NCBI GenBank assembly: GCA_027475525.1
Contig: JAMWFC010000089.1
Span: 124,001 to 188,000 of the forward strand
Direction of reading: 5' to 3'
DNA from: Macrolepiota albuminosa
Lineage: Eukaryota; Basidiomycota; Agaricomycetes; Agaricales; Agaricaceae
DNA length: 64,000 bases
The notes under the pieces are model-generated. The model was not told the DNA's origin and ran no database searches. It saw only the letters and a list, made by a program, of their open reading frames with translations. Made by a program: the position numbers and the translations under genes. Below are positions 46,327-57,986 of this stretch, piece after piece. Position 1 is the first letter of the stretch. Each line of letters starts with the position of its first letter.

Positions 46327-47019
46327 GCTATCCCGGATGCTGAAGGGATAGACTCCAAAAATGAACCTGATGTGAAAGACGATGAGGTGGAGAACCTCAT
46401 ACCTGATGCACCAGAGGATGAAAACGCCTCTGTGGTAGAAGAGTTGTCGGATGATGGATACGTGGAGGTTGACGTATATGACAACAATTATTACGCCTGG
46501 GAGTCAGACTCAGAGTTCATGGGAGCTCTGACGGACTACCCGGCCAGCGCATTAGACCGTCCCATTGGAGCAGCCAATGTTAAGGTGTATAAGGTACACC
46601 TTCGCAAGGCTCCAGAGAAGCTAGTGAGACCGGTGTTGAAGCGCGAGGATAAGGAGTGCCTGGCGTCGTACGTGGAGGTGAATGGCCACAAGGCGTGGAC
46701 ATTGTGGGATTCAGGTAGTACGACTACTGGGGTGACACCCCAGTTTTGCCAAGTGCACGATATTTCTGTCAGTGAGTTGAAGGAGCCACTACTCCTTCAA
46801 TTGGGTACTGTGGGCAGCCAAGCTGCGGTACAGTTTGGTATGCAGGCGAGTATTGCCTGTGCGAAATCAAGGACAAGGGAGTACCTTGATGTGGCGAACT
46901 TTGATCATTACGACATGATTATAGGCACGCCGTATATGAGGAAGCACAACGTTCTGCTGAACTTCAAGAAGAATGAGATAGTGGTGGATGGCACCACCAT
47001 CCCTGCAGTGCGAGTGACC

Positions 47020-47173
47020 ATAGATAATGGAGATGGACGTCTCCATTGACACCGCGCCACGGAGAAGAAGGTGCTAGTCAGGCGACACTGACTAGAATAG
47101 ATAATGGAGATGGACGTCTCCATTGACACCGCGCCACGGAGAAGAAGGTGCTAGTCAGGCGACACTGACTAGA
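47020..47173. repeat. 77-base tandem duplication 9, in Gypsy-C pol
   Basis: Copies 47,020-47,096 and 47,097-47,173. It shifts the pol frame. Removing one copy, and one copy of the next duplication, restores it. Confidence 0.95.
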
Positions 47174-47288
47174 TGGAGGCAAGAAAGCGCCTACGGTTGA
47201 GGATGGAGAGGATGAAGAGCAAGCTCGTGTGAGCTTGCCCATGGATAGTCCGGCAGTGTTGATGCTGGAAAGCGAAGCTGTAGAGTAC

Positions 47289-47442
47289 GAACGTACTCTG
47301 AAGAGGGGGGAGAGCCCCGAGATGAAGGAGATGAAGTGTGAAAAGCAGAGTAAGTCTGAGGACAAGAACGTACTCTGAAGAGGGGGGAGAGCCCCGAGAT
47401 GAAGGAGATGAAGTGTGAAAAGCAGAGTAAGTCTGAGGACAA
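47289..47442. repeat. 77-base tandem duplication 10, in Gypsy-C pol
   Basis: Copies 47,289-47,365 and 47,366-47,442. Confidence 0.95.
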
Positions 47443-50400
47443 GCGGCCTCAGCATGCAGCAAGCACAGAGTGCCAACCGACGTCATCGCGAGTGAAGGTT
47501 GAGGACTTGGTAACAGATGACGACGACCAAGGACTGATGGAGGATGAGGCGTCCTCCACACATACAAATCGGTCAATCTGGGATCGACCAGTACCTCATC
47601 CCACATTTGAATGGGCATTTGATCCACGAATGCCTGCTGAGTGGAATGACCTAGTGGCGTCGATGTATGCGTGGAATGGACCACGATGGACGTCGAAGGA
47701 GGAGTCGTATCGTCAGGCTAGTGACGACAAGATATCGTTGCCGAGTGAGGTGTTCTTCGACGGACTGTCTGTGACGTCGTGGAGAAGTAAGAAGGAAGTG
47801 CCTGTGCGACTGCACACGCCGGATGACAGCAAGCTGAGGATTACTGCCCTCAGAAAGAAGTATGGCCGTCCAGCCGTACAAGCAAAGCTGTCTGGGCGCC
47901 CATGCAAGGATGTGGACCGGAAGGGCAAAGGTAAAACCAGTGGTTTTACGAAGGAGGACATTCCGGACCTACGATTGCAGTGGCAGCAGGAATTTGCGGA
48001 TATTCTGAACGGAACCAAGGAGGAGTTACCTCCTTGGCGAGAGGTCAACCATGAAATCAACCTTATTGATGAGAATAAGGTGTATAAATATCATTTGCCT
48101 CGATGTCCAATGGCGCTGCAGCAGCAGCTCCGAGACAAGACCAATTGGTACCTGAGAGCCCACTGGTGGGAGGCCCAACCAGCCTCCCAAGCTGCTCCGC
48201 TATTGTGCATTCCGAAGAAAGATAGTACATTGAGGACGGCGTTGGATGCACGCCAATGCAATGACAACACCGTGAAGGACGTGACGCCACTTCCGGATCA
48301 GGAAGTGATTTGAGAAGATGTGGCGAGAGCAAAGTTCAGGTCGAAAATTGACCTGATGGATGCGTACGAGCAAGTGAGAATTCGCTTGTCTGATATCCCA
48401 AAGACAGTATTCTCGTCAATCACAGGAACATATGTGAGCAACATTATGCAGATAGGAGATTGCAATGCTCCTGCGACATTTCAGAGGTTGATGACCTCCA
48501 TCTTCCAGGATGTTATCGGGAGGTTCGTCCATATATATTTGGATGACATATTCATATACTCCGATTCAATCGAAGAACACGAAGAGCATCTTCGTGTCAT
48601 TTTCGAGCGACTGAGGTCTAACTTGCTATACCTCAAGTGGAAGAAATGCGAACTATATGCCGAGACAGTGGATTGCCTCGGACACAAGATTGATAGTCAG
48701 GGTATTCACCCTGACCAGGACAAAATTGATCGCATACGTGAATGGCGTGTGCCTCGTAACTATAATGATGTGCAAAGATTTGTGGGACTAGTGAACTATA
48801 TCGGCAATTGTCTGCCTGATATAACCGCATATACTGGACCGTTGATGTCTATTACGCAGAATGGAGCTCCATTTATATGGAGACCTATACATCAACGATG
48901 TTTTGAGATGATCAAGAGGATCTGCTCAAAGACACCAGTCATTCGTCCCATAGATCCCTGACGTGATGAGCCGATTTGGCTCATCTGTGATGCCTCAAAG
49001 ACCAGAGTAGGTGCAATGTACGGCCAGGGAAGCTCATGGCACAATTGTCGGCCTGCAGGGTTCATGTCGAGGAAGTTCACCTTGGCCCAACAGAATTATG
49101 TGGTCCATGAGCTTGAAACGCTAGCGATACTTGAGGCGCTCCTTAAGTGGGAAGATAAATTGATGGGATATAAGATCCACATCATTACAGACCATAAAGC
49201 ACTTGAGTTCTTCAAGACTCAAGCAACGTTGTCCCCCCGGCAACGCCGGTGGATTGACTATATGTCTCGCTACAACTTTGACATCACATATGTCAAAGGC
49301 GAACTGAACAAGGTGGCGGACTGTCTCTCGAGGTACTTCGAGAGCGATAGAGCAGGCGAACACCATGATACGCATGAGTATGTCGATGCGGACATTTGTA
49401 TTGATCCTCATGGCGATGATCTTCCGTATCATCGCTACAGAGAGGTGAAGGAGCATGTGGTCGAGCTTTGGGCTATGCAAGCTACCGAGCTGCGACGCAG
49501 TCGACGACTGCAAGAGCGGCAAGAGGGCCGCGACATAGAGGCTGAGCAACTAGAGCAGGCTCAGCAAAAGGAGGCAACAAAGCCACACCAAAGTGAGACT
49601 GGAAGCAGTCGTGGACCGGATAGCCACAACATTATGCTCGCTGATGCGTTATCGCCTACAGGAGAGTATCGTAACCCTCCTGTCCCTCAAACCGATGAGT
49701 ACCTCCAAAAGATGATGAGGGGCTATAGACGCGATGCGTTCTACACAGAAATCCAGCAGAACGCAAACGCCCATCTACTCTTCAGCGTGGATGAGAAAGG
49801 ACTAGTCCGGATAACGAATGTTCAAGGGCACGACATGGTGTGCTTACCACGTGACCGAACACTGCTCACTAAGGTTGTCACCCAAGCTCATGAGGTTGTT
49901 GGTCACTTTGGAACCAACAAAACACTAGAATACTTGAGGCAATGGTACTGGTGGCCTCAGATGCAGAAAGAAGTGATGCAGTTCTGCCAGACCTGCGAGG
50001 CCTGCCAGCGGTCGAAGACCAGCAATAGGAAGCCAGCAGGGAAGTTGCATTCCCTGCCCATCCCGACGAAGCCGTGGGACTCCATTGGAATGGACTTTGT
50101 TGGTCCATTCCCCGAGTCCAAAGGGTATAACTACCTTTGGGTGGTCATTTGCCGAATGACGAGTATGGTACATTTGATACCAGTGCACACAACCATTACG
50201 GCGTCCGCGTTATCCTGGATCTACTTGAAGGAGATTGTAAGGCTACATGGCCTTCCAAGTTCGATCGTGAGCGATCGTGACACCAAGTTTACATTTCACT
50301 GGTGGCGAGAACTTCACAAGCTCCTGGGAGCTAAACTGCTCATGTCTACCTCGTTTCATCCGCAGACGGATGGACAGACAGAGCAAGCAAATAGAAGTAT

Positions 50401-51412
50401 TGCCCAGATCTTTTGTACGGTGGTCCGACCGGACCAACGCGACTGGGTGGATAGAATACCGCTAACTGAGTTCGCGATCAACGCGAGTGTGTCTGAGACC
50501 ACAAAATATGCACCGTTCGAGCTCAATGGAGGTTACATGCCCTCCATGCTGCGCGAACTAAAGGCAGACGGAGTCGTTCACAAGGGGGTAAAGGACTTTG
50601 CACAGCAAGCATTGGCGAATCTAGCCAATGCACACGACGCCATCATTGCTGCGCGTGTGATACAGGCACGACATGCAAATGATAGGCGAAGTGAGGAACC
50701 AGAACTAATGCCTGGGACGTTAGTGTACCTGTTGACGGAGAACTTGAATCTTCCGAAAGGAAGAGCGAGAAAGCTGTGTCCAAAATTCATTGGACCATAC
50801 AGAGTCTTGGTTGCAGAACCAAGCACGTCGAACTATGTTCTGGAGCTGCCTGCAGCTCTGCAGGCACGTCGGATTGTGCCTAAGTTCCACGTATCGTTAC
50901 TTAGGCGGTATAACGCAAACGATGATGCTATGTTCCCTAATCGGGTGACTCCCGAGCCATATGATTTCGGTGCCAGTGACGAACAAGAATGGTTCGTCGA
51001 GGACATCCTGGGCCATCGGTGGCAGGAAGGAACGCACCTCGAATTCAAGGTGCGGTGGAGTGCAGGTGATACGACATGGGAGTCGTACCACACATGTGCC
51101 AAGTTGGCAGCATTGGATCGGTACTTAGAACTGCAGGGCGTGAAGCGCCCAAATCAGCTTGCTAAGCGCTCACGTGCTTAGATTGATGGCAGTGATAAGA
51201 TGAAGGCCGGATCAGTCAGATCTCGGATCGACCGAGTATCTGATCCTGATCGGATCACAAGTTGTCCAGATAGATAAGATGGAAGTTGATCCATCTGATG
51301 AGATAACGCAGATCGTGATGCGGAGGAGAGGGTTGGATCAGGTTATGTAACCTGATGATGGGGAATTTAATGTGTTTTTTCCCACCGACACGTCGATGTT
51401 TTTTGTGATACC

Positions 51413-54262
51413 ATGTCGTACCCTTACCAGTGTACGACCAGTGAGCAGCAGCCTCAGAACCCACAGGGTTCTGGAGGAGGGGGGGATCGCCCCCAGCAAA
51501 ACATCCAGCAGCCTGTGACGACGCCGACTGTGGCGTCGTATCCAGTGGTGTCTCAGTTTGGGCAGAATCCAGCCCAATTCGGACAACCTCCGCAGTTTTA
51601 CCCGCCGTTTTTCCAGATGCCATACTTCCCAGGACCAGCTGGCCCTGGACAGCAGATGGGAGGACAGGTGATGTGGGGCATGCCAATGCCAATGCAGCAG
51701 ACCCAGAGTGCAAGTACACTCCTTTCAGATGAGAAAGCACTAACTGCGCCACAGGTAGCACCCATGGACGTAGACGACGACGCGGGGCGTCAGCAGCAAG
51801 GAAAGAGCGAGGTGGTGCAACCTCGACGACAACGAGAGAGGACGCCGCCCCCACGAGACACATATAGAAGAGACCGGAGGCGATCGCCTCCGAGGAGTAC
51901 CGGGGCACGAGTAGGCGGGCCTCGGGATGTAGTAGGGCACAGACAGGATGAACCGTCAGCGAGGACTCAGACTCAAGGTCAACCCCGACCTCGAACACCG
52001 CCCCGTCGGGCATCTCCGTCACCTCGTCATGCACCATCTCCGCGGCGCTTATCGTACGTGGAGAAAGGGAAGGGAAAGGAGATTGGGATGCCATCGGAGG
52101 TGTTGGACCCTCAGGCAGAGGCGGTCTGGAGACGCCTCGTATCTGCTGGCCAGCGAGTGCCACCGGAGTCCGCGTTTTTGGCGGATCCGGTGGCTCAGGT
52201 GGTGATTACAGGTCTACTTGATGAGATCGTTATGCTGCAGCAGCATAACGACAATACGATTAAAACGTTTACAAACGCTATGAGGAAGCGTCCGTCTTTG
52301 TCGGAGGAGCAACCTGAGGCAAAACGCCTCAGAGCGCGTGATGCAGGACCAGAAGTTGGGGTGCGGGAATCTGGAGAACTCACTCCGAGCCCGGCTGAGT
52401 TACATGATGAGCTGGTGGAGGTTGACAATAGTTTACGAGGACTGTCTTTGTCAACACATGTGCCTTCTCAGCAGTCAGGGGCGAAGCGGCAGGATGAGGT
52501 GGTCCTGTTGGAAGTGGAGTTTGGAGCAGATGTCCCGCGAGGAGCAGACAGAGTGGTGATGTGGTTTGGAGCAGTGGTGCAGTTCGAGGCACCACTGAGG
52601 GTGTATGCGTCCGCAGTTCCCATAAAGGACACGAGGACGGACGCCGAGGTCGAAGGGCGACTCCTAACGTTGGCTGCGCTCGGTCTGAATGAACCGAGCG
52701 ACGGGAGTGATTATGGGGAGTCATCAGATGAGACCCCCTCGGAAGGAGAAACCCCCGCTAAACGCCGAGTGCGTTTAGACAAGAAACGCAAAAAAGAGGC
52801 TCGGAGGAAGCACGAGGCCACCCGGCAGGCAAAGGTCGATAAAGACCGGGAGGAGCAGGCCACAGGCCATATTCCTGATGGCCTCGGGGTGTTTGTCAGC
52901 GGGACGTCGGTGGAGCGTTCCAACTGGTTCTACGGCGGGGCACTCGACCGCCATTTTTATTACTCCCGGCTCACCAATACGGTATTTGTGAGCGATGAAG
53001 CCTTGGCCGCGAAGACGCACGAGGAAGAAAGGGGAGAGAGGTATTACCATACCTCAAAGGAGTTGAATCGAGTGGTACCGAGGGGATTCCCGATGAATCC
53101 CCAGCAATTGCAAAAGCTCTATGAGCTTTCGCAGAACAAGTTCACATCAGTGTCTCTACGCACTGAGGCATACTATCTGTTGCACGAGTTTCAGCACATC
53201 AGTATCAACTACTATACAACAGAGAGGGATAGGACGATGACTCTGGTGTGCTCACCAGAGTACGAGCACATTTCGCCCCCTCTAGATCTTTCCTCCCATC
53301 ATATGAACATCGTGGTCATGCTGACCCCAGACGGGTACCTGCGATGGAAGGACCGAGCCGGCAGACCGTTCTTTACTCTCTCCGGGTTTGATTCCGAAGG
53401 TGTACGTTTCACCTTCGATCTGGACAAGCTGGCGCAGAACGTTCTCTACTTCTGTCGACCAGGGATGATGAATTCAGTATACGGCATCGCAGTGGATCGG
53501 GCTTACCGCATTCACTGGCGTACTCTGCTGGGCCATGCCCTGACACGTGGACTGTCCCCTTCAGGAAGAGCTCAGGGACGCTTTGCAAGGCTGTTAGCCT
53601 TGATTCTCGTGCATCCTGGGCTGTATTGTGAGGCGGTTGTGGATTACGACGCCGCCAACCCCAGCAACCCATTTGTACCCATGAGCTGGACTGACGTCCA
53701 GTTCCGACCCCCGTACTTCGACGTGGTTAATGCCGTCAACATCACCGATGCTGACGTGCTATGGGCTATGATAGCCAACCGCATACCTATCGAGTGGGTG
53801 GACCACGCCTATACCTTCGGCGTGGTCTACCTCGAAAACCAATTCCTTGCGGCCACAGCCTCCATTGACCAGTTCCGTGAGGTCGACGATGAACATCATC
53901 GTCGACTGGACCTCTATGGAGAGCCCGCAGCCATCACACGGTGGGACGATTGGCAATTGCCCACGGACAATGATATGATTTGTCTCCACGCACTGCTTGC
54001 CCGTGAATCCGATCAAGGTCATGAGTACCTTGAAAGTGGACTATATTATCCGGTGGGGATGAACCCCAACCATCGAGACTTATGGCAACGCCGCTCTCGA
54101 CACGGGCCCTATCCCCCCTCTCCGTCACACCCATCCACGTCAGTTCAGGCTCCTACAGCCTCAACATCGTCGGGTCCCGTCGCCTCATCATCCTCGGTTA
54201 ACGTCAACACTGAGATGAGGATTGATACGGCTCGCGAGTTGTCGCGTCCGCCGTCTGCGTGA
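51413..54262 (+). CDS. Gypsy-C ORF3, 949 residues, function unknown
   Basis: Intact sense ORF between pol and the PPT, about 230 bases after the pol stop, with ATG at 51,413. The N-terminus is Gln/Pro/Gly-rich. Residues about 120-225 are Arg/Ser/Pro-rich (RRDRRRSPPRSTG, RTPPRRASPSPRHAP) like an SR-type nucleic-acid-binding tail. Near 465 is a Lys/Arg-rich patch (RRVRLDKKRKKEARRK). The C-terminal 450 residues look globular (WFYGGALDRHFYYSRL, YYLLHEFQHISINYY, WVDHAYTFGVVYLENQF) and the end is Ser/Pro-rich. I see no signal peptide or membrane segment, so it does not look like an envelope protein. Unlike gag-pol it has no in-frame stop. Similar downstream ORFs may occur in other agaric elements, but I cannot check. 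Confidence 0.75.
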   Translation: MSYPYQCTTSEQQPQNPQGSGGGGDRPQQNIQQPVTTPTVASYPVVSQFGQNPAQFGQPPQFYPPFFQMPYFPGPAGPGQQMGGQVMWGMPMPMQQTQSASTLLSDEKALTAPQVAPMDVDDDAGRQQQGKSEVVQPRRQRERTPPPRDTYRRDRRRSPPRSTGARVGGPRDVVGHRQDEPSARTQTQGQPRPRTPPRRASPSPRHAPSPRRLSYVEKGKGKEIGMPSEVLDPQAEAVWRRLVSAGQRVPPESAFLADPVAQVVITGLLDEIVMLQQHNDNTIKTFTNAMRKRPSLSEEQPEAKRLRARDAGPEVGVRESGELTPSPAELHDELVEVDNSLRGLSLSTHVPSQQSGAKRQDEVVLLEVEFGADVPRGADRVVMWFGAVVQFEAPLRVYASAVPIKDTRTDAEVEGRLLTLAALGLNEPSDGSDYGESSDETPSEGETPAKRRVRLDKKRKKEARRKHEATRQAKVDKDREEQATGHIPDGLGVFVSGTSVERSNWFYGGALDRHFYYSRLTNTVFVSDEALAAKTHEEERGERYYHTSKELNRVVPRGFPMNPQQLQKLYELSQNKFTSVSLRTEAYYLLHEFQHISINYYTTERDRTMTLVCSPEYEHISPPLDLSSHHMNIVVMLTPDGYLRWKDRAGRPFFTLSGFDSEGVRFTFDLDKLAQNVLYFCRPGMMNSVYGIAVDRAYRIHWRTLLGHALTRGLSPSGRAQGRFARLLALILVHPGLYCEAVVDYDAANPSNPFVPMSWTDVQFRPPYFDVVNAVNITDADVLWAMIANRIPIEWVDHAYTFGVVYLENQFLAATASIDQFREVDDEHHRRLDLYGEPAAITRWDDWQLPTDNDMICLHALLARESDQGHEYLESGLYYPVGMNPNHRDLWQRRSRHGPYPPSPSHPSTSVQAPTASTSSGPVASSSSVNVNTEMRIDTARELSRPPSA

Positions 54263-54454
54263 ATTTCGTAGGCGGCTCATCTCCTTTTCAATTCATACTG
54301 TCGGTTAACGTCGGCGTTGTATTTTTTGACAGATGACTTGGACATTTTCGAGCCGTGGAGGACCAGCATTCCTCCACATTGACTTAATTAGTGACCCGGA
54401 CAAAAAAGTGTCCCTCCTTACATCGAGACTGGTTACCAGTCTCAAAGGGGGGCA
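54263..54454 (+). other. Gypsy-C 3' leader and polypurine tract
   Basis: Noncoding. Ends in CTCAAAGGGGGGCA directly before the 3' LTR, the expected plus-strand primer. Confidence 0.7.
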
Positions 54455-54645
54455 TGTAACATATTATACTTAGTTAATTAATTAATATACACTTATATTA
54501 ATTAATTATTATTACTCTACATACATGCTGGCTGCCTTACATAAGGCAGCCAATTTTACTGTCATACTCGTAGTACTAGAATCAAATACCGATCTGGTTC
54601 TGTTGGTGTGACCGTAAGGCTAACCTTATACTTGGCTTTGTTTCA
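54455..54645 (+). repeat. 3' LTR of Gypsy-C
   Basis: 191 bases, same ends as the 5' LTR, followed by the TAGGG target duplication and the Gypsy-B protease. Confidence 0.93.
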
Positions 54646-55123
54646 TAGGGTCATAAATGAGGCCCAAATCGTTAGCGACTTCAGCTGCCATAGAAATGAT
54701 TTGAGACCCGCTATCCACAATTGCCTCTACCTCGTGCTTGTTGTCGACAGTTAGCGCTACTGAGCGGATAGCATGCGATTCTTGAGCGATGGTAAGAATG
54801 GCTGGGTCTTCTCCATGGTCTACTGACCTAAGATAGGTCTCCACTGGGTCCACAGAGGTGGTGTTAGCGATGATGTTGGTAGGAGAGTCTTCAGTGTCCA
54901 AAGAGTCAATGGTAACCGAAAAACCAGGGAGCGTGTCGTCGAGATCCTTGACCTCGGCAACGGTTGTCGCCAAGGGACGTCGAGGAGTGACTGCCATCTT
55001 GACTTGGTTGTGGACGTCGGGAGCAATACTGCAAAGTTCTTCTACTGACAAGGTGACGGCGGTTTTCATAATGCGGTTGAAGACGTGGTTGAATTTCTCT
55101 ATGTCGAAAATTGGCGTGGTAGG
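54646..55123 (-). pseudogene. Gypsy-B protease, N-terminal half
   Basis: In the gag frame after the TGA at 55,124. Contains VEAIVDSGSQIISMAAEVA, the retropepsin active-site motif (DSGS), and is cut at YDP by Gypsy-C. Confidence 0.83.
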
Positions 55124-56593
55124 TCAGTAACCACCTTCAGGATGCTTCTCGGGAGCGGCAAAATTTCGTTGTGCGGGTGCGTGATAACGGTCAGGAATCC
55201 CTGAGTAGAGATGGAGAGGCGGCAAGGGCGGTTCAGGAGCGGCAGCGGTCAACGATGGTTCTGGAGTAGTAGTAGGGGTAGTGGCAGGCGGTGCAGCAGG
55301 AGCAGGAGTCGGTAGCTTGCTAGCGGGAGGCATTGGCTTGTATCCTTTAAGAGGTTGTTTAGGCTGCTTAACTTCAACCCCATCAAAGACCTGATTCTTA
55401 AGCAAATCCAACTCCTGTTGGAGCTTGGCAATACGTTCTTCCCGCGAGAAAGTAGGATGGTCGCCAACGCTGTTGAAGTGTAAGACCTCGTGAATCATTT
55501 GCTGTTGGGTCGCCTGTTCAGGGTCGGGGTTGGCATTGCCAGAAAGCGTGCCGGTAATGATTTGTCCTGGGTTGCGCCTATGCCATTCATCAACTCGTTC
55601 CTGGAAGGACTTCTTGTCCAGGTAGTTGGGTATGGTGGTGCCAGTGGTGAGGACTATCTTGCCGCCGATAGCCCGTCGAATCCTTCCTTGCCGAATGTAG
55701 TTTTCTAAAGTTACGCAGCGTCCTCTAGTTATAGTATGGCCAATTTCCCCACAGAAGTGGCAAGGGCCAGACGGGGGTACATTAGCAGGTCGGTTAGCGA
55801 GATTGGTGGTAATCATAGTTTCTATACGTGTCATAGCGGAGGCGACGGCAGCGGTAACGGCAGCGTTGAGATCCTCCTTCTTAACGAAGTCAGCAACAGG
55901 GGGCGGGATGGGAATGATACCGTTCGTTCACTCAGGTGGTGGGCTCGTCCTAGCGCGTTGCAGCCCAACGCCAGTGTCCGTTCCCTTGAGAATCCATTTA
56001 CCGGCTTCAAAGACGTCGGCAACGTTATAGGGCTCGTCTGGGTGATGAGCCTGGTGAACTATCTCTAGGCGACGAGCAATACGAGTCCAAAGCGAAGTCG
56101 GGATGCCTTGTTGGAATAGGCGACGTTCCTCGTTAATGTATAACTTGCTGTTTTGTACTAACCACCTAGCAATCTTTTGGAATTCATGGTAATATGTGGA
56201 GAATGCGCCAAGAGAAGAGGTGCCACTGTCGAATGATTCCTGTACTAATTTCTGCAGCTCGTTTACCAAGTATCGGGTAGCTTCTTCAGCGCCAGGGTAT
56301 AACTGGATTACTGCCGTCTTCCAGCCTTCATACGAAGCGCCTTGGGCTGGAACAGGTGGGGCGGCAGGAACAAAGGCAGCAAACTCGGCAAGGCCTGTCC
56401 ACGTCTCTGCCATGTCATACGATATGTATCTTGCCGCGTACTCCTTCATCTGCGTGTGGTCGGTAATGCCACAATCCCTGAATAAATACTCTAATTCCTT
56501 AAAATACTGGGAGAGCTCCCGTGGCTTGGACTCGTCCCATTTCAGTGCTGAGAAGTGATTGCGTGGCGGCATGCGCTGGACTTGTTGTTCCAT
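55124..56593 (-). pseudogene. Gypsy-B gag
   Basis: ATG at 56,593. Capsid-like region KPRELSQYFKELEYLFRDC...MKEYAARYI (near 56,500), then FSTYYHEFQKIARWLV, and a zinc knuckle variant CHFCGEIGHTITRGRC (near 55,750; six instead of four residues before the last Cys) followed by the VLTTGTTIPNYL and ERVDEWHRRNPGQ blocks seen in agaric Gag proteins. The same frame is open upstream to about 56,945 without an ATG. It ends at TGA 55,124, probably CGA (Arg) originally, because protease follows in frame. Confidence 0.87.
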
Positions 56594-56973
56594 AGCGACT
56601 GTGTTGGCGAGTTCGGTTAGCGGTAGTGGGGAAGGGGTTCTAGAGATTGGCGACGGGGTAAGAGAAATGAGTTGTGAAAGAGGCGTTAGCGGAGTAATGG
56701 GGGTGATTGGTTGCGGTACGGTAAATGGCGACGCTAAGGGGTCGTCGGCGCTATAATCGAGGGAATGCGGGAAGAGATCAGGAAATGCGTCTACAGTGGC
56801 GTTCTGTAGTTCCTGTGCAAGAGAGAGACCCGGTAAGGCACCAGGTGGTTGTGGAGTTGATGGGTGGGAAGGAGCTATGCCTTCTGCCGACTGTTCTAGC
56901 AGGCGGCGCCTACGCTGGAGATGGGTTTCTGGCGGAATTCTGCCCTAGAGATCCCTCGCGGTGGGCTCCAATT

Positions 56974-57986
56974 TGATGACGCCCAAAGTTTGGTCAGTAA
57001 CAAATATAATAATAGTGTTACCATACCAAAAACTTGCGTTGGGCACGCTATAAGTGATGTGAGGAGTCCCGGGCAGGTCCCAGAGAACGCGCCTATGAAA
57101 ATGGGGAAAAGTCGGTAACGGGGTCGGCAAGTGTCAAGCGCTAAGGTAAAGCACCTAGGGAAGGAGCGGTAAGTGAACACGGCAAAGGTAAGCGGCAAGA
57201 ACCCGGTAAGCTTAGCGAGGTCTAAGCGTCAATAATGCCTGCCGTAGCTGCAAGGTGCAAATGTGTCAAATGTTGGCGAGCGTCTGTAACTGCCGATGAG
57301 TTTGACGTTGCCGACTGTAAATGAGATCTTGAGCGTAAGGGAGACTGAAGAAAGGGGAGCAGGAAACTCTGGTCTATTGTTCTCTGGCTATGTACAAGTC
57401 GGTAAGTACTTTATATACTACAAGGAGTTCCCCGTCGCCAGTGACCAACCATTGCCAAAGTGCGGTAAACTGGAAAATTTCATAGGGGTAGCTCCAACGG
57501 TTTCAGATCCCTACCGTCCATTCAAGACCCTTAGCGACACCAGGCGGCAGATCGCGAAGCTAAACCATCAATCCATCACCCTTCTGTCTGTCCAAAAGGC
57601 TTAGCGGTGTCAGGCGCCAGATCGAGGCGCTAAGCGGTGTCAGACGCCAAGGTCAAACGCCAAGCTGTCCGTCAGTTTTTGATAGATCATCAGGCTTCTC
57701 GCTAAGCGCTGTCGTCAGTGACTGATGCCATCTGTCAATTGTCATTCTGTCTGCCGTCGGCGCTATCATTGATTGGATCTGCTTCTTGCCGTGCGCGGCC
57801 GTCAAATATTGCCAAAATTGGTTAGTTAGGCCGTCGGCGCTATCATTGATTGGATCTGCTTCTTGCCGTGCGCGGCCGTCAAATATTGCCAAAATTGGTT
57901 AGTTAGCGCGCGCTAAGGTATCCTGAGCCCGTGCTGCGTTGCCGCAGCCTGCCGTTGATGTGCTGATCCTGTATGGGGTCCTATCA
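56974..57986 (-). repeat. 5' LTR of Gypsy-B
   Basis: 936 bases plus the 77-base duplication at 57,753. On the minus strand it is followed, after AAT, by TGGAGCCCACCGCGAGGG, a plausible tRNA primer-binding site because it starts with TGG. Confidence 0.87.
57753..57906. repeat. 77-base tandem duplication 11, in the Gypsy-B 5' LTR
   Basis: Copies 57,753-57,829 and 57,830-57,906. The 3' LTR has this sequence once. Confidence 0.95.

Larger units (their letters stand above)
46327..51181 (+). pseudogene. Gypsy-C pol: protease, RT, RNase H, integrase, chromodomain
   Basis: Collapsing the two 77-base duplications puts gag and pol in one frame to 51,181. Protease: LWDSGSTTTGVTP near 46,705 with MIIGTPYM near 46,917. 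RT: FRSKIDLMDAYEQVR, FVHIYLDDIFIYSD (catalytic Asp pair kept). RNase H: EPIWLICDASK (near 48,970), ITDHKALEFF. Integrase: HFGTNKTLEYLR with CEACQ, GMDFVGPFP, VSDRDTKF, TDGQTEQANR. A chromodomain-like end has VEDILGHRW, KVRWSAGDTTWESY. TGA stops lie at 47,047, 47,089, 48,311 and 48,959, in places where relatives have Arg (for example DQEVI-stop-EDVARAK). Otherwise complete. Confidence 0.9.
43475..54645 (+). mobile_element. Gypsy-C: youngest LTR retrotransposon (chromovirus type) with extra 3' ORF
   Basis: LTRs of 191 bases at 43,475-43,665 and 54,455-54,645 differ at only three positions. The 5-base target duplication TAGGG is exact (43,470-43,474; 54,646-54,650), and excision restores the Gypsy-B protease frame. 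Internal: gag-pol in one frame, then a separate 949-codon ORF, PPT (CTCAAAGGGGGGCA) and 3' LTR. About 11.0 kb without the two 77-base duplications. Confidence 0.93.
35373..57986 (-). mobile_element. Gypsy-B: LTR retrotransposon inside Gypsy-A, itself split by Gypsy-C
   Basis: LTRs at 56,974-57,986 (5') and 35,373-36,304 (3') are near-identical. ACAC lies outside both ends (35,369-35,372 and 57,987-57,990), a 4-base target duplication. Gene order on the minus strand: gag, protease, RT, RNase H, integrase, then an antisense gene before the PPT. About 11.2 kb without Gypsy-C and the 77-base duplications. Relics of the same LTR family lie at 16,940 and 19,047. Confidence 0.87.

Noticed and set aside
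47078..47684. Overlapping minus-strand frames in Gypsy-C pol
   Set aside because: Shadows of the sense pol frame lengthened by the two 77-base duplications; repeated Leu/Ser-rich text comes from the duplicated DNA.
43816..51181. TGA recoded as Arg to keep gag-pol active
   Set aside because: The same TGA-only pattern occurs in unrelated elements and is explained by CpG deamination. Host genes here use TGA as a normal stop (SNF5).
51413..54262. Envelope-like protein in Gypsy-C
   Set aside because: No signal peptide, no membrane segment and no cleavage-type site seen; the composition suggests a nucleic-acid-binding protein.
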